This document shows positions 50,307 to 58,466 of a stretch of 64,000 bases of DNA, in pieces; positions within the stretch are counted from its first letter, which is position 1; every line of letters starts with the position of its first letter. The stretch comes from Pseudomonas putida (GTDB lineage: Bacteria; Pseudomonadota; Gammaproteobacteria; Pseudomonadales; Pseudomonadaceae): the NCBI RefSeq assembly GCF_002025705.1, contig NZ_CP018846.1, positions 6,067,501-6,131,500 on the forward strand, in the 5' to 3' direction. The notes beneath the pieces are model-generated. The model saw only the letters and a list, made by a program, of their open reading frames with translations. It ran no database searches and was not told the DNA's origin. The position numbers and the translations under genes were made by a program.

Positions 50307-50555
50307 CTACCAGCCGCGGTGGATGGTGTTGACGCTCGGCTCAGTCTTCCCGGGGTTGAAAAACAGCTTGTCGTTGTCGCAGCCGCGCTTGCGGCAGGGG
50401 CTTTCGACGCGCAGGGGTAGGCCGTTGTCGCCGCCCAGCTGCATGCCGGGGGTGTTCCAGTCCAGGTTGCTGGCAGGGTGCGGGGCAGGGCTGTTGCTGC
50501 AGGCGCCCAGAGTGAGGGTGAAGGCCAGCAGGGCAAAGGATTTGGCTTGGGTCAC
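50307..50555 (-). CDS. Small lipoprotein (82 residues)
   Basis: Signal peptide of 19 residues with the lipobox LTLGAC (C20), then a short mature part rich in proline, asparagine and glycine with CRKRGCDNDKLFF. It is probably membrane-anchored in the periplasm or outer membrane; no family recognised. It carries two extra cysteines (CRKRGC) that could form a disulfide. A perfect hairpin TCTGGCG-CAA-CGCCAGA (50586-50602) lies 30 bp upstream of the ATG. Confidence 0.78.
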   Translation of the reverse strand: MTQAKSFALLAFTLTLGACSNSPAPHPASNLDWNTPGMQLGGDNGLPLRVESPCRKRGCDNDKLFFNPGKTEPSVNTIHRGW

Positions 50556-50671
50556 GATGGTTTAGTCCGTTAGTCCATTGTCGGTTCTGGCGCAACGCCA
50601 GACGGTCGCAGGGCTGGCGGGCAGCGTGCGACGTAGCTTTTTAATGATTTGGGGGCCGGATGATACACCTT

Positions 50672-50709
50672 CGGGCCTCTTCGCGGGTGAACCCGCTCCC
50701 ACAGGGGCC
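50672..50709. repeat. Single REP copy (GCGGGTGAACCCGC core)
   Basis: GGGCCTCTTCGCGGGTGAAC-CCGCTCCCACAGG: an unpaired member of the TAAA-type REP family, with G replacing one A of the loop and the stem intact. It lies in the 478-bp gap between the lipoprotein gene and the structured leader gene. Confidence 0.75.
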
Positions 50710-50805
50710 GTGGTGATTTTGTGAGGGATTTCTGAACTTGAGACCAAATACTTCAGGATTGGGGGATTTGGGAATTATCCTACGCATGCTACTGAACTAT
50801 CGCTG

Positions 50806-51033
50806 TTGGCGGACAAACGCCTTGGGGATAACGTTTCCCGGTCGTTTCGGCGACCGGGTGTGAGAACCCGAGGCGAATGAGCGGTAGCCTTTCATGGCGG
50901 CCATACGCGGGCAGACTTCGGTCTGGCCGAGCTTCCTTATTCCCTCGGTTTCTCACCCCGCGTACGGCTGCCACCCTAATCCGTGAGAAAGATTCGGATG
51001 GCGCCTCCTGTCTATGGAATAAGGCGTTTTGTC
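50806..51033 (+). promoter_or_regulatory. Highly structured mRNA leader before the two small genes
   Basis: About 230 nt with many paired segments. P0: CCCGGTCG/CGACCGGG (50837-50858). S1: 50860-50881 pairs with 50936-50956 (19 Watson-Crick pairs, 1 GU, one mismatch, one bulge). S2: TGGCGGCCATACGCGGG (50895-50911) pairs with 50957-50973 (15 Watson-Crick pairs, 1 GU, one A-C). Hairpin CAGAC-TTCG-GTCTG (50912-50925). TTTCTCAC (50949-50956) can instead pair with GTGAGAAA (50983-50990). Last, CGCCT (51002-51006)/AGGCG (51022-51026) covers the AAGG ribosome-binding site and is followed by TTTT. S1 and S2 cross, so they form a pseudoknot or are alternatives. This looks like a riboswitch-like or thermosensor leader of unknown ligand. 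Confidence 0.65.
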
Positions 51034-51306
51034 ATGAAAAAGATCGTCCCTGATCCACCCCGCTGCTTAATCCAAACCCCATATTTCTCCGTCCACAGCG
51101 ACATTTCCCCCGAAGATGCCATCATCCACGGCGCCGAGCTGATCCGTGGCGTCGCCGAAACCATCGATGAACACTGCCGCGTCCACGCCGGCGAGCCTGG
51201 CTTGAACACCTTGGCCAATGCAGCCTTTGCGGCAGAATCAGCATTGATCCTGTTCCAGCACGCGGTAGCGAGCATGAGCGATGAAGTGGGGCCGGCGCAT
51301 GAGTGA
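51034..51306 (+). CDS. Pseudomonas small protein, DUF6124-like
   Basis: A 90-residue protein: KKIVPDPPRC, then FSVHSDISPEDAIIHGAELIRGVAET, a helical region. KxVPDPP followed by FxVxxDxxxEDA...A is the pattern I associate with small Pseudomonas DUF6124/DUF3077-type proteins; function unknown. ATG 51034 (AAGG at 9 bp, inside a possible hairpin). A longer frame starting at 50983 would run through the structured leader and is rejected. It overlaps the next gene by 8 bp. Confidence 0.72.
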   Translation: MKKIVPDPPRCLIQTPYFSVHSDISPEDAIIHGAELIRGVAETIDEHCRVHAGEPGLNTLANAAFAAESALILFQHAVASMSDEVGPAHE

Positions 51307-51571
51307 TGCCGTTAAAACCATCGTCACGGCAGGCGTGGAGACCTTCCTGGAAGCCGGAAACCCAACAGTGGACCTGCTATGCGTACAGCCGGGTATCCCG
51401 ATTGACCATGCCTACGAGCATGTGTCGGTACTGCTTGGCTATATCAAGCACCTTGTGCGCGAGGGGGATATGGAGGATGACCACAAGCTGTTGGGCGCTG
51501 CGGATTATCTGTTGGCGCTGGCCAAGGCGCTGATGAACGATATCGAAATTGCCAAAAACAAGGTGCATTGA
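51299..51571 (+). CDS. Pseudomonas small protein, DUF3077-like
   Basis: A 90-residue protein: DLLCVQPGIPIDHAYEHVSVLLGYIKHLV, then a helical part (HKLLGAADYLLALAKALM). This CVQPGxPxxxAxExxSxLL pattern is the one I associate with DUF3077. It overlaps the upstream small gene by 8 bp, so the two are coupled and may form a complex. Both are governed by the same structured leader. Confidence 0.75.
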   Translation: MSDAVKTIVTAGVETFLEAGNPTVDLLCVQPGIPIDHAYEHVSVLLGYIKHLVREGDMEDDHKLLGAADYLLALAKALMNDIEIAKNKVH

Positions 51572-51579
51572 TGCGCAGG

Positions 51580-51694
51580 TGTGGGAGCGGCCTTGTGTCG
51601 CGAAAGGGCTGCAAGGCGGTCCCAGGATATCAGCGTTGATGCAGAGATCTTGGGGCCGCTTTGCGGCCCTTTCGCGACACAAGGCCGCTCCTAC
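51580..51694. repeat. REP palindrome pair (GGCCTTGTGTCGCG type)
   Basis: GGGAGCGGCCTTGTGTCGCG and its inverted copy CGCGACACAAGGCCGCTCC bracket a long spacer, as at 23.2 kb. It separates the DUF pair from the methyltransferase. The interval 51695-51940 beyond it shows no gene. Confidence 0.85.
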
Positions 51695-51940
51695 AAAAGG
51701 ACCGTGTACGGTGGGGAAATTAGCCTTTCGCAGCATGCACAATGAGAGCTTATGCACAAGAGGCATCGGCGCCTTGCGCGAAAGGCATGCCGCCTCCGTA
51801 TACCGCCGGTCTTTGCGCAAACACCTGTTTTTACTGGGCTTGAGGCGTATGCCGGAATAAGCCAAACGCTTGAAATAGCGCTTGGCTCCATCCATTCATC
51901 AAAAGCTTGTTCACAGACTTATCCACAGCTTGTGCTGCGG

Positions 51941-53146
51941 CTAACGGTCACGTTCGGCCAGCAGCAGCAGGTTGCGCGGCGTGAGCGGATAATCGCAGAA
52001 AGTACCCAGGCGAACGTCGTAGCCCTGTTCTTCGAGGAACAGGGCGCGGTCGAGTACCAGCCACAGCTCCAGTGGGCGGCGGAACAGGTTGCGCAGGCGC
52101 TCGAGGTTGCGCACTTCGGCCAGGCGCTGCCAGCCAGCGGCCTCCAACGCGGCCCAGTCCGGTTTGCCACTCAGCTCGACCTTGCGCAGGTCGGCCAGCT
52201 CACGGCAATACTGCTCGAAAGGCTTGCCCAGCCAGGCAACCGGCAGTGAAGGGGTGGACAGGTATTCATCGCATTGGCGTTGCTCGCGCTGCAGCAGGTC
52301 GAAGCCCAGGCGTCGGGCCATGGAGCAGTCGCGCTGGTGGCGCACGCGGACGCTGGCGGTGACGGCTTCATTCAATGGCAGGCCGAGGTCGATCATGCTC
52401 AGTTGCAGTGGCGAGTGCTGCGCGGCTGTGGATAACGGCTGGTAGTGCTCGCCGGGGATGCGGTTGTAGCAGCAAGGGGCAACGGCCAGGTGCCGACAGC
52501 CTTGCTGGCTGGCCTGGCGCAGCAGGTGAACGTGCAGTTCGCCGCAGGCGTGCAGGGCGACCACGCTTTTATCGTGGTCCAGGTACTGGGCGCTGCTGGT
52601 GGCCATGACGTCCTGCTGGACGTGGGTCGCGGGCAGGTGGTGGTGATCGCTCAGGGCCTGGCCAGCGGCGACCAGCTCGGGGTTGTACTCCAGGCAGGTC
52701 AGCTGCTGGCCGGGTTGCAGCAGGCGGCGGCCGAGGTGGCCCTTGCCGGAACACCAGTCGAGCCAGTGGTGAGTGTGTTGGCGAAAGCCCAGGCGGCGGC
52801 TGAAGGCTTCGATCTGTTGCCATTTGCGGCCCGGGACGTTGACGTCGAGGCGGTGGCCGGCGTTGGGCAGGCCGGTGTCGGGGAGCTCGCCCAGGGCTGA
52901 CAGTTGCTCGGCTTGCGCGGCCAGTTGCGGGAATGGGGCGGGCAGGCCTTGCGGGTTGATGTCGGCTTCGGCATCGGCCAGGGTGCACTGGCGCAGGTGG
53001 GCGGCGAGTTCAGGGTATTCGGTTTCCCAGTCCAGGCGCAGGGCGGTGAAGGGCCTGGGTTTCCACAGCGGCTGGTGCTCGGTCAGGAACTGGTCGAGGG
53101 CCTGGAAGCGCTCGTGCAACTGGTGGCTGTGGAGGTAGGTGGACAT
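51941..53146 (-). CDS. SAM-dependent methyltransferase, METTL25/GSTCD-like family
   Basis: A 401-residue cytoplasmic protein. The SAM-binding motif I is DWCSGKGHLGRRL (about residue 151), followed by LEYNPELVAAG, ALHACGELHVHL and the APCCYNRI motif typical of this Methyltransf_32-like group (vertebrate METTL25 and GSTCD). The substrate in bacteria is unknown, possibly RNA. The start ATG 53146 gives SATYLHSHQLH-type N-terminus with no special domain. It is monocistronic. Confidence 0.82.
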   Translation of the reverse strand: MSTYLHSHQLHERFQALDQFLTEHQPLWKPRPFTALRLDWETEYPELAAHLRQCTLADAEADINPQGLPAPFPQLAAQAEQLSALGELPDTGLPNAGHRLDVNVPGRKWQQIEAFSRRLGFRQHTHHWLDWCSGKGHLGRRLLQPGQQLTCLEYNPELVAAGQALSDHHHLPATHVQQDVMATSSAQYLDHDKSVVALHACGELHVHLLRQASQQGCRHLAVAPCCYNRIPGEHYQPLSTAAQHSPLQLSMIDLGLPLNEAVTASVRVRHQRDCSMARRLGFDLLQREQRQCDEYLSTPSLPVAWLGKPFEQYCRELADLRKVELSGKPDWAALEAAGWQRLAEVRNLERLRNLFRRPLELWLVLDRALFLEEQGYDVRLGTFCDYPLTPRNLLLLAERDR

Positions 53147-53177
53147 GGGGCAGGGCTTGAGGTGTGTGGTGGTTTCA

Positions 53178-53273
53178 AGGGCCCTTTCGCGGGTAAACCC
53201 GCTCCCACGGGTGTCACCACAGGCCTGAAGGCAGTGGAGCTCCTGTAGGAGCGGGTTTACCCGCGAAAGGGCC
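53178..53273. repeat. REP palindrome pair (GCGGGTAAACCCGC core)
   Basis: CGCGGGTAAACCCGCTCCC (left) and GGAGCGGGTTTACCCGCG (right) are inverted around a spacer of about 35 bp, between the methyltransferase start and the end of the amino-acid transporter operon. Confidence 0.85.
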
Positions 53274-53281
53274 AGTAGGGG

Positions 53282-53971
53282 TCAGCGGCCCTGGCAGGCG
53301 TCCACGCGCAACCAGCGTTCCAGCAGCTTGAAGCCTTGCACCAGCACGAACGAGATCACCAGGTAGAACACCCCGGCAGCGAAGAAGATCTCCACAGGCA
53401 AGTAGGTCCTGGCAATGATGGTACGGGCCATGCCGGTCAGGTCCAGCAGGGTCACGGTGCTGGCCAGGGCACTGGCCTTGAGCATCAGGATCACTTCGTT
53501 GCTGTAGGCCGGCAGGCCGATGCGCGAGGCGCGCGGCAACATGATGTAGAACAGCGTCTTGCCCCGCGACATGCCCAGCGCCCGCGCCGCCTCGACCTCG
53601 CCCTTGGGGATCGACTGCAGCGCACCACGGAGGATTTCGGCAATGTAGGCCGCCGTGTGCAGGGTCATGGTCAGCACCGTGCACCAGAAGGGATCGCGCA
53701 GGTACGGCCACAAGCTGCTCGAACGCACCACATCGAACTGCGCCAGGCCGTAGTAGACCAGGAACAGCTGCACCAGCAGCGGCGTGCCACGGAAGAAGAA
53801 GATGTAGCTGTACGGTACGGCGCGCACGTACCAGTGACGGGACGAGCGGGCGATGCCCAGCGGGATGGCCAGGATCAGCCCGGCGATGACGGCAATGGCC
53901 AGCAGTTCCAAGGTCAGGGTCGCACCCTGGGCCAGGCGCGGCAGCCATTTGATGATGACTTCCCAGTTCAT
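53282..53971 (-). CDS. Polar amino-acid ABC transporter permease (HisM/ArtM-like)
   Basis: A 229-residue inner-membrane permease with about five hydrophobic segments. The EAA loop is GEVEAARALGMSRGKTLFYIMLPRA (residues 134-158). It is the last gene of the four-gene operon, starting 1 bp after its sister permease. Together with that protein it forms the channel for basic or polar amino acids, most likely arginine, ornithine, lysine or histidine. Confidence 0.9.
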   Translation of the reverse strand: MNWEVIIKWLPRLAQGATLTLELLAIAVIAGLILAIPLGIARSSRHWYVRAVPYSYIFFFRGTPLLVQLFLVYYGLAQFDVVRSSSLWPYLRDPFWCTVLTMTLHTAAYIAEILRGALQSIPKGEVEAARALGMSRGKTLFYIMLPRASRIGLPAYSNEVILMLKASALASTVTLLDLTGMARTIIARTYLPVEIFFAAGVFYLVISFVLVQGFKLLERWLRVDACQGR

Positions 53972-54664
53972 TTATTCGGCCCTCGCAAAGCCGCGAGCGG
54001 CGCGTTTTTCCATGAAGTGCATGCCGGTCATGGCGATGACGGTCAGGCTCAGGTAGATGCAGGCGGCGACCATGTAGAAGGTGAACGGCTCCTTGGTCAC
54101 GGTCACGCCGATCTGCGCATGGCGCATGATTTCTTCCAGGCCGATTACCGACACCAGCGCGGTGTCCTTCATCAGGATCATGAACAGGTTGCCAAGGCCC
54201 GGCAGGGCGATGCGCCACATCTGCGGCAGGATGATCCGCGACAGAATGCGGCCCTTGGACAGGCCCAGCGCCAGGCCAGCCTCGCGGTGGCCCTTGGGGA
54301 TCGCCAGGATCGCGCCGCGGAATACCTCGGTGGCATAGGCGCCGAAGCACAGGCCCAGGGCGATGACGCCAGCCGCGAAGGCGCTGAGTTCCAGGCCCGG
54401 CATGTTCAGGGCTTCGCCGAGGCTGTTCATCAGGCCGACGGTGCCGAAGTAGATAAGCAGGACCCAGAGCAACTCGGGCACGCCGCGCACCAGGGTCGAG
54501 TAGAAGCCGCCAAGCCATTGCAGCGGCTTGATCGAGGAAGTCTTGGCCAGGGCGCCGAGCAGGCCCAGGACCAGCCCCAGCAGCAGGGCGCAGAGCGCCA
54601 GTTTTACGGTCATCAGGGTGCCGGCCATCATGGCCGGACCGAATCCGTGCAGGTCGATATTCAT
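53972..54664 (-). CDS. Polar amino-acid ABC transporter permease (HisQ/ArtQ-like)
   Basis: A 230-residue permease with the EAA loop GHREAGLALGLSKGRILSRIILPQM (about residues 129-153). ATG 54664 is chosen (NIDLHGFGPAMM); a TTG at 54670 would add two residues. The ribosome-binding site is weak. It is directly followed by the second permease. Confidence 0.9.
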   Translation of the reverse strand: MNIDLHGFGPAMMAGTLMTVKLALCALLLGLVLGLLGALAKTSSIKPLQWLGGFYSTLVRGVPELLWVLLIYFGTVGLMNSLGEALNMPGLELSAFAAGVIALGLCFGAYATEVFRGAILAIPKGHREAGLALGLSKGRILSRIILPQMWRIALPGLGNLFMILMKDTALVSVIGLEEIMRHAQIGVTVTKEPFTFYMVAACIYLSLTVIAMTGMHFMEKRAARGFARAE

Positions 54665-54721
54665 GGGCAACTGTGTTCAAGGGACAGGCACCGCGTCAGC
54701 GGCGATGCCTGTCGGGGCGAA

Positions 54722-55483
54722 TCAATAGATGCTGAACGGGAAGTACTTGTCGTTGATCTTCTTGTAGGTGCCGTCGGCGACAATTTCCTTCAGCGCGGCA
54801 TTGAGCTTGTTACGCAGCTCGTTGTCGCCCTTGCGTACGGCAATGCCGACCTTGTCGCTGTCGTTGACCGGCTCGCCCTTGAACTCGTAGTTCTTGCCGG
54901 CGTCGGACTTCAGCCAGTCGTAGTTGGCGTACTTGTCGGCGAGAATCGCGTCGACGCGGCCGGCGGTGAGGTCGAGGTAGGCGTTTTCCTGGCCGTCGTA
55001 CAGGTTGACCTTGAACTTGCCGTCCATGCCGCCGTGATCGTCGAGCCAGGTCGCGGCCTGGGTGGCGCGCTGGGTGCCGATGGTCTTGCCTTCGAGCGAC
55101 TTGTCGTCAGTCTTGAAATCGACGTTCTTCGGCGCGATGAACTGCTGCTTGTTGGAATAGTACGGGTCGGTGAAGTCAACGGCCTGCTTGCGCTCGTCGG
55201 TGATCGACAGCGACGAGACGATGAAGTCGAACTTCTTGGCGTTCAGGGCCGGGATGATGCCGTCCCAGTCGGAGGTGACCACTTCGCACTCGACCTTCAT
55301 CTTGGCGCACAGGGCGTCGCCGATGTCCTTGTCGAAGCCGACGACCTGGCCGCTGGCATCCTTGTTGTTGAACGGTGGGTAGGCGGCTTCGATACCCATG
55401 CGCAGTTTTTCTGCGGCCATGGCGTTTGCCGACATCACCAGCGTGGCAGCAGCTGCCAGGAGGAACTTCTTGTAAGTGTGCAT
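54722..55483 (-). CDS. Periplasmic basic amino-acid-binding protein (ArgT/HisJ-like)
   Basis: A 253-residue substrate-binding protein: signal peptide ending ANAMA (residue 22), then LRMGIEAAYPPFNNKD, VGFDKDIGDALCAKM (the disulfide cysteine), DWDGIIPALNAKKFDFIVSS and TDPYYSN, which match the lysine/arginine/ornithine/histidine-binding family. ATG 55483 follows GGAG at 6 bp. Exact specificity cannot be fixed by eye. Confidence 0.92.
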   Translation of the reverse strand: MHTYKKFLLAAAATLVMSANAMAAEKLRMGIEAAYPPFNNKDASGQVVGFDKDIGDALCAKMKVECEVVTSDWDGIIPALNAKKFDFIVSSLSITDERKQAVDFTDPYYSNKQQFIAPKNVDFKTDDKSLEGKTIGTQRATQAATWLDDHGGMDGKFKVNLYDGQENAYLDLTAGRVDAILADKYANYDWLKSDAGKNYEFKGEPVNDSDKVGIAVRKGDNELRNKLNAALKEIVADGTYKKINDKYFPFSIY

Positions 55484-55494
55484 GTATTGCTCCG

Positions 55495-56268
55495 TTAGCG
55501 GTGGCTGGACATGAATTGCTTGCAACGCGCCGAGGTCGGGTTCTCGAAGACCTGCTGCGGCGATCCTTGCTCTTCAACCAGGCCCTGGTGCAGGAAAACC
55601 ACTTCACTGGACACCTGGCGGGCAAAGTTCATCTCGTGCGTCACCAGCAGCATGGTACGGCCTTCTTCGGCCAGTGCGCGGATAACGTTAAGCACTTCCT
55701 GGACCATTTCCGGATCGAGCGCCGAGGTCGGCTCGTCGAACAGGATGACCTTGGGCCTCATGGCCAGGGTACGGGCGATGGCAGCACGCTGTTGCTGGCC
55801 ACCGGAAAGCTGGGCGGGGTAGCTGTGGCGCTTGTCGTAGATGCCGACCTTGTTCAGCAGTGCCTCGGCGGCTTCGATGGCCTCGGCCTTGCTCTGGCCG
55901 AGCACGCGGCGTGGCGCCTCGATGATGTTGTCGAGGATCGACATGTGCGGCCACAGGTTGAAATTCTGGAAGACGAAGCCGATCTCGCTGCGCAGGCGGT
56001 TGATCTGGCGGTTGTCGGCAGCGATCAGGTCGCCGTTCTTGGCGGCCTTGAGCTTCAGGCTTTCGCCGGCAACGAGGATTTCGCCCTGGTGCGGGTTTTC
56101 CAGCAGGTTGATGCAGCGCAGCAGGGTGGACTTGCCGGAACCGGACGACCCCAGGATGGAGATCACGTCACCGTCGCGAGCGGTCAGCGAAATGCCCTTG
56201 AGAATTTCCTGCTCGCCGTAGCGTTTGTGCAAGTTGCGGATTTCCAGCGCGGGCGTGGCCTGGGCCAT
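55495..56268 (-). CDS. Polar amino-acid ABC transporter ATPase (HisP/ArtP-like)
   Basis: A 257-residue ATPase; the first gene of the operon. Walker A GSSGSGKST, signature LSGGQQQRAAIARTL, Walker B VILFDEPTSALDPE and H-loop LLVTHEM are all present. The order ATPase, binding protein, permease, permease agrees with the KT2440 cluster I remember near mutY. The 632-bp region upstream is shared with gabP. Confidence 0.94.
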   Translation of the reverse strand: MAQATPALEIRNLHKRYGEQEILKGISLTARDGDVISILGSSGSGKSTLLRCINLLENPHQGEILVAGESLKLKAAKNGDLIAADNRQINRLRSEIGFVFQNFNLWPHMSILDNIIEAPRRVLGQSKAEAIEAAEALLNKVGIYDKRHSYPAQLSGGQQQRAAIARTLAMRPKVILFDEPTSALDPEMVQEVLNVIRALAEEGRTMLLVTHEMNFARQVSSEVVFLHQGLVEEQGSPQQVFENPTSARCKQFMSSHR

Positions 56269-56900
56269 GTGCGGTCCTCATGTATTCGGGTGCGTTCCCA
56301 GCTGTTGGCGGCCTTCCTGGCGAGCGCCACGCTAGCATAGCGGCAATAGACGGCCAACAGGGTCGCAGGGGGCTCAAGGCATTGCCGGGGCTGTTTGTCG
56401 CATCGTTGCAGTGCAACGTCGCGCAGATGTCCGCAAAGGGTATCGCCCAGCGCCATGGCCTTGATGGAAAAAGGCGCGATGTTGCCAGCTTTGGCCGGTA
56501 CTTGAAAGCTGTTTTAGACCATTCGCGGGTCTGGCCCGCTGCTGCGGGTGCGACTTCGGTCCGTTGAATCGGGGATGAAGGGTTGCGCCTTTGGGTTGCA
56601 CTTTTGCGCCTTGCACTGGTGCAAAGGTGTTACCGGGGAGCACCTTTGGTGCGTTTGTAAGTGGGTATTTCCGTAATCCGGATTTGGCATGGGGATTTGG
56701 CGGCCTTTCGGTCACAGGTTGGCCGAATGGCCTGCAACCCGCGCCGTTTAACGGTTGCGCAATCAATCTGACGAATGCATTCAGCAGGTGGCAAGCTTAT
56801 TGCCAGTAGGAAACCGCCGATTGCAGCGACGCCTAGGTCAACCCCAGGTGCGCTCTGTTCCCGCAGTCGGAGTGGTCCACTCCTTACAAAGGTAGTTTTA
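56269..56900. other. Divergent regulatory region between the amino-acid transporter and gabP
   Basis: No gene seen in 632 bp. A cluster of overlapping elements lies at 56583-56652: direct repeats TTGCGCCTT at 56583-56591 and 56604-56612 (21 bp apart), palindrome TTGCAC-TG-GTGCAA (56611-56624), CAAAGGTG/CACCTTTG (56622-56629/56641-56648) and GCACC-TTT-GGTGC (56640-56652). They look like operator sites for a dimeric regulator. Spacing does not match NtrC sites. The rest, including the leftward start-side region, holds no strong motif. Confidence 0.55.
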
Positions 56901-58286
56901 ATGAGCGGTAACAATTCCAATGACCTCGCTCAGGGGCTCAAACAACGGCATGTCACCATGCTGTCCATTGCTGGCGTCATCGGCGCCGGTCTGTTCGTGG
57001 GTTCCGGCCATGCCATCGCAGCCGCCGGCCCGGCCGTGCTGCTGGCCTACGCCGCCGCCGGTACCCTTGTGGTGCTGGTGATGCGCATGCTCGGTGAAAT
57101 GGCGATCGCCTCGCCGGATACGGGTTCGTTCTCTACCTATGCCGACCGCGCCATTGGCCGCTGGGCCGGTTTCACCATTGGTTGGTTGTACTGGTGGTTC
57201 TGGGTGCTGGTCATCCCGCTGGAGGCCAACGCCGCTGCGGCCATCCTCCACGCCTGGTTCCCGTCTGTGGACCTGTGGGCCTTCTCCCTGCTTATCACCC
57301 TGGCGCTGACCCTGACCAACCTGTGCAGCGTCAAGAACTACGGTGAGTTCGAGTTCTGGTTCGCCCTGCTCAAGGTGCTGGCGATCATCGGCTTTATTGT
57401 CGTCGGCTGTATCGCCATGTTCGGCTTCGTGCCAAGCAGCCAGGTGAGCGGCGCTTCGCACCTGTTCGACACCCAGGGCTTCATGCCCAATGGCCTTGGC
57501 GCAGTGCTGGCGGCCATGCTGACTACCATGTTCTCGTTCATGGGTACTGAAATCGTCACCATCGCCGCTGCCGAATCGAAAGACCCGGGCAAGCAGATCA
57601 GCCGAGCCACCAACTCGGTGATCTGGCGTATCTGCCTGTTCTACCTGGTGTCGATCTTCCTGGTGGTGGCCCTGGTGCCTTGGAACGACCCGGCGCTGGC
57701 CGAAGTGGGCTCCTACCAGACCGTGCTGAGCCGCATCGGTGTGCCGAACGCCAAGCTGATCGTCGACATCGTCGTCCTGGTGGCCGTGACCAGCTGCCTG
57801 AACTCGGCGCTGTACACCTCTTCGCGCATGCTGTTCTCGCTGAGCAAGCGTGGCGACGCCCCGGCCATCGCCCAGCGCACCACCAAGGCGGCGACGCCGC
57901 ATGTGGCTGTGCTGCTGTCGACTGCTGCCGCGTTCCTCTGCGTGTTCGCCAACTATGTGGCCCCGGCCCAGGTGTTCGAGTTCCTGCTGGCCAGCTCTGG
58001 CGCCATCGCGTTGCTGGTGTACCTGGTGATTGCCATTTCGCAGCTGCGCATGCGCAGCCAGCGTGAAGCGCGTGGCGAGAAGATCGCCTTCAAGATGTGG
58101 CTGTTCCCGGGCCTGACCTGGGCGACCATCGCCTTCATCGTCGCCGTGCTGGTGGTAATGGCGCTGCGTGAAGATCACCGTGCCGAGATCATCGCGACTG
58201 CGCTGCTGAGCATTGGCGTGGTGGCGGCGGGCTTGCTGGTGCACCGCAAGCGTGAAGCTGCCGGGCGGGTGGCGCTGGACAACTGA
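56901..58286 (+). CDS. gabP: Amino-acid permease, GABA permease GabP-like (APC family)
   Basis: A 461-residue APC-superfamily permease with twelve hydrophobic segments. The start GLKQRHVTMLSIAGVIGAGLFVGSG, RMLGEMAIASPDTGSFSTYA and SRMLFSLSKRGDAP match the GabP/AnsP/proY-like group; GABA is the most likely substrate by resemblance to Pseudomonas GabP but other amino acids are possible. ATG 56901 follows AAAGG. A terminator follows the gene. Confidence 0.82.
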   Translation: MSGNNSNDLAQGLKQRHVTMLSIAGVIGAGLFVGSGHAIAAAGPAVLLAYAAAGTLVVLVMRMLGEMAIASPDTGSFSTYADRAIGRWAGFTIGWLYWWFWVLVIPLEANAAAAILHAWFPSVDLWAFSLLITLALTLTNLCSVKNYGEFEFWFALLKVLAIIGFIVVGCIAMFGFVPSSQVSGASHLFDTQGFMPNGLGAVLAAMLTTMFSFMGTEIVTIAAAESKDPGKQISRATNSVIWRICLFYLVSIFLVVALVPWNDPALAEVGSYQTVLSRIGVPNAKLIVDIVVLVAVTSCLNSALYTSSRMLFSLSKRGDAPAIAQRTTKAATPHVAVLLSTAAAFLCVFANYVAPAQVFEFLLASSGAIALLVYLVIAISQLRMRSQREARGEKIAFKMWLFPGLTWATIAFIVAVLVVMALREDHRAEIIATALLSIGVVAAGLLVHRKREAAGRVALDN

Positions 58287-58306
58287 TCCGCGCTGCTTGA
58301 AATGAG

Positions 58307-58340
58307 AAGGCCGCGTCCTGTGCAGGACGCGGCCTTTTTT
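58307..58340 (+). terminator. Intrinsic terminator of gabP
   Basis: AAGGCCGCGTCCTG-tg-CAGGACGCGGCCTT followed by TTTT, 20 bp past the stop. Confidence 0.93.
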
Positions 58341-58350
58341 ATTGCCTGTG

Positions 58351-58445
58351 CGAGCCCTTTCGCGGGTAAACCCGCTCCTACAGGGACCGCGACGCCCTCG
58401 GGCCTGTGGTTAACCTGTGGGAGCGGGTTTACCCGCGAAAGGGCC
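58351..58445. repeat. REP palindrome pair (GCGGGTAAACCCGC core)
   Basis: CTTTCGCGGGTAAACCCGCT and its inverse AGCGGGTTTACCCGCGAAAG around a spacer of about 35 bp; the same core type as the pair at 53.2 kb. Confidence 0.85.
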
Positions 58446-58466
58446 GTAACAGGTTACATGGCCCGT

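Noticed and set aside
51919..51927. Perfect DnaA box TTATCCACA, with further copies near 52.43 kb and 5.14 kb
   Set aside because: The boxes are scattered, two of them inside coding genes; no AT-rich unwinding region, no clustering and no origin-type genes.
52569..52988. Other-frame long open frames over the methyltransferase, glutathione ligase, Tex and receptor genes
   Set aside because: They are shadows of GC-rich codon bias, with Arg/Pro/Ala-rich translations and no ribosome-binding sites.
56583..56700. NtrC/sigma-54 promoter upstream of gabP
   Set aside because: GCACC/GGTGC half-sites have wrong spacing, and the TTGGCATGGGGATTTGGC stretch does not fit the GG-N10-GC rule.
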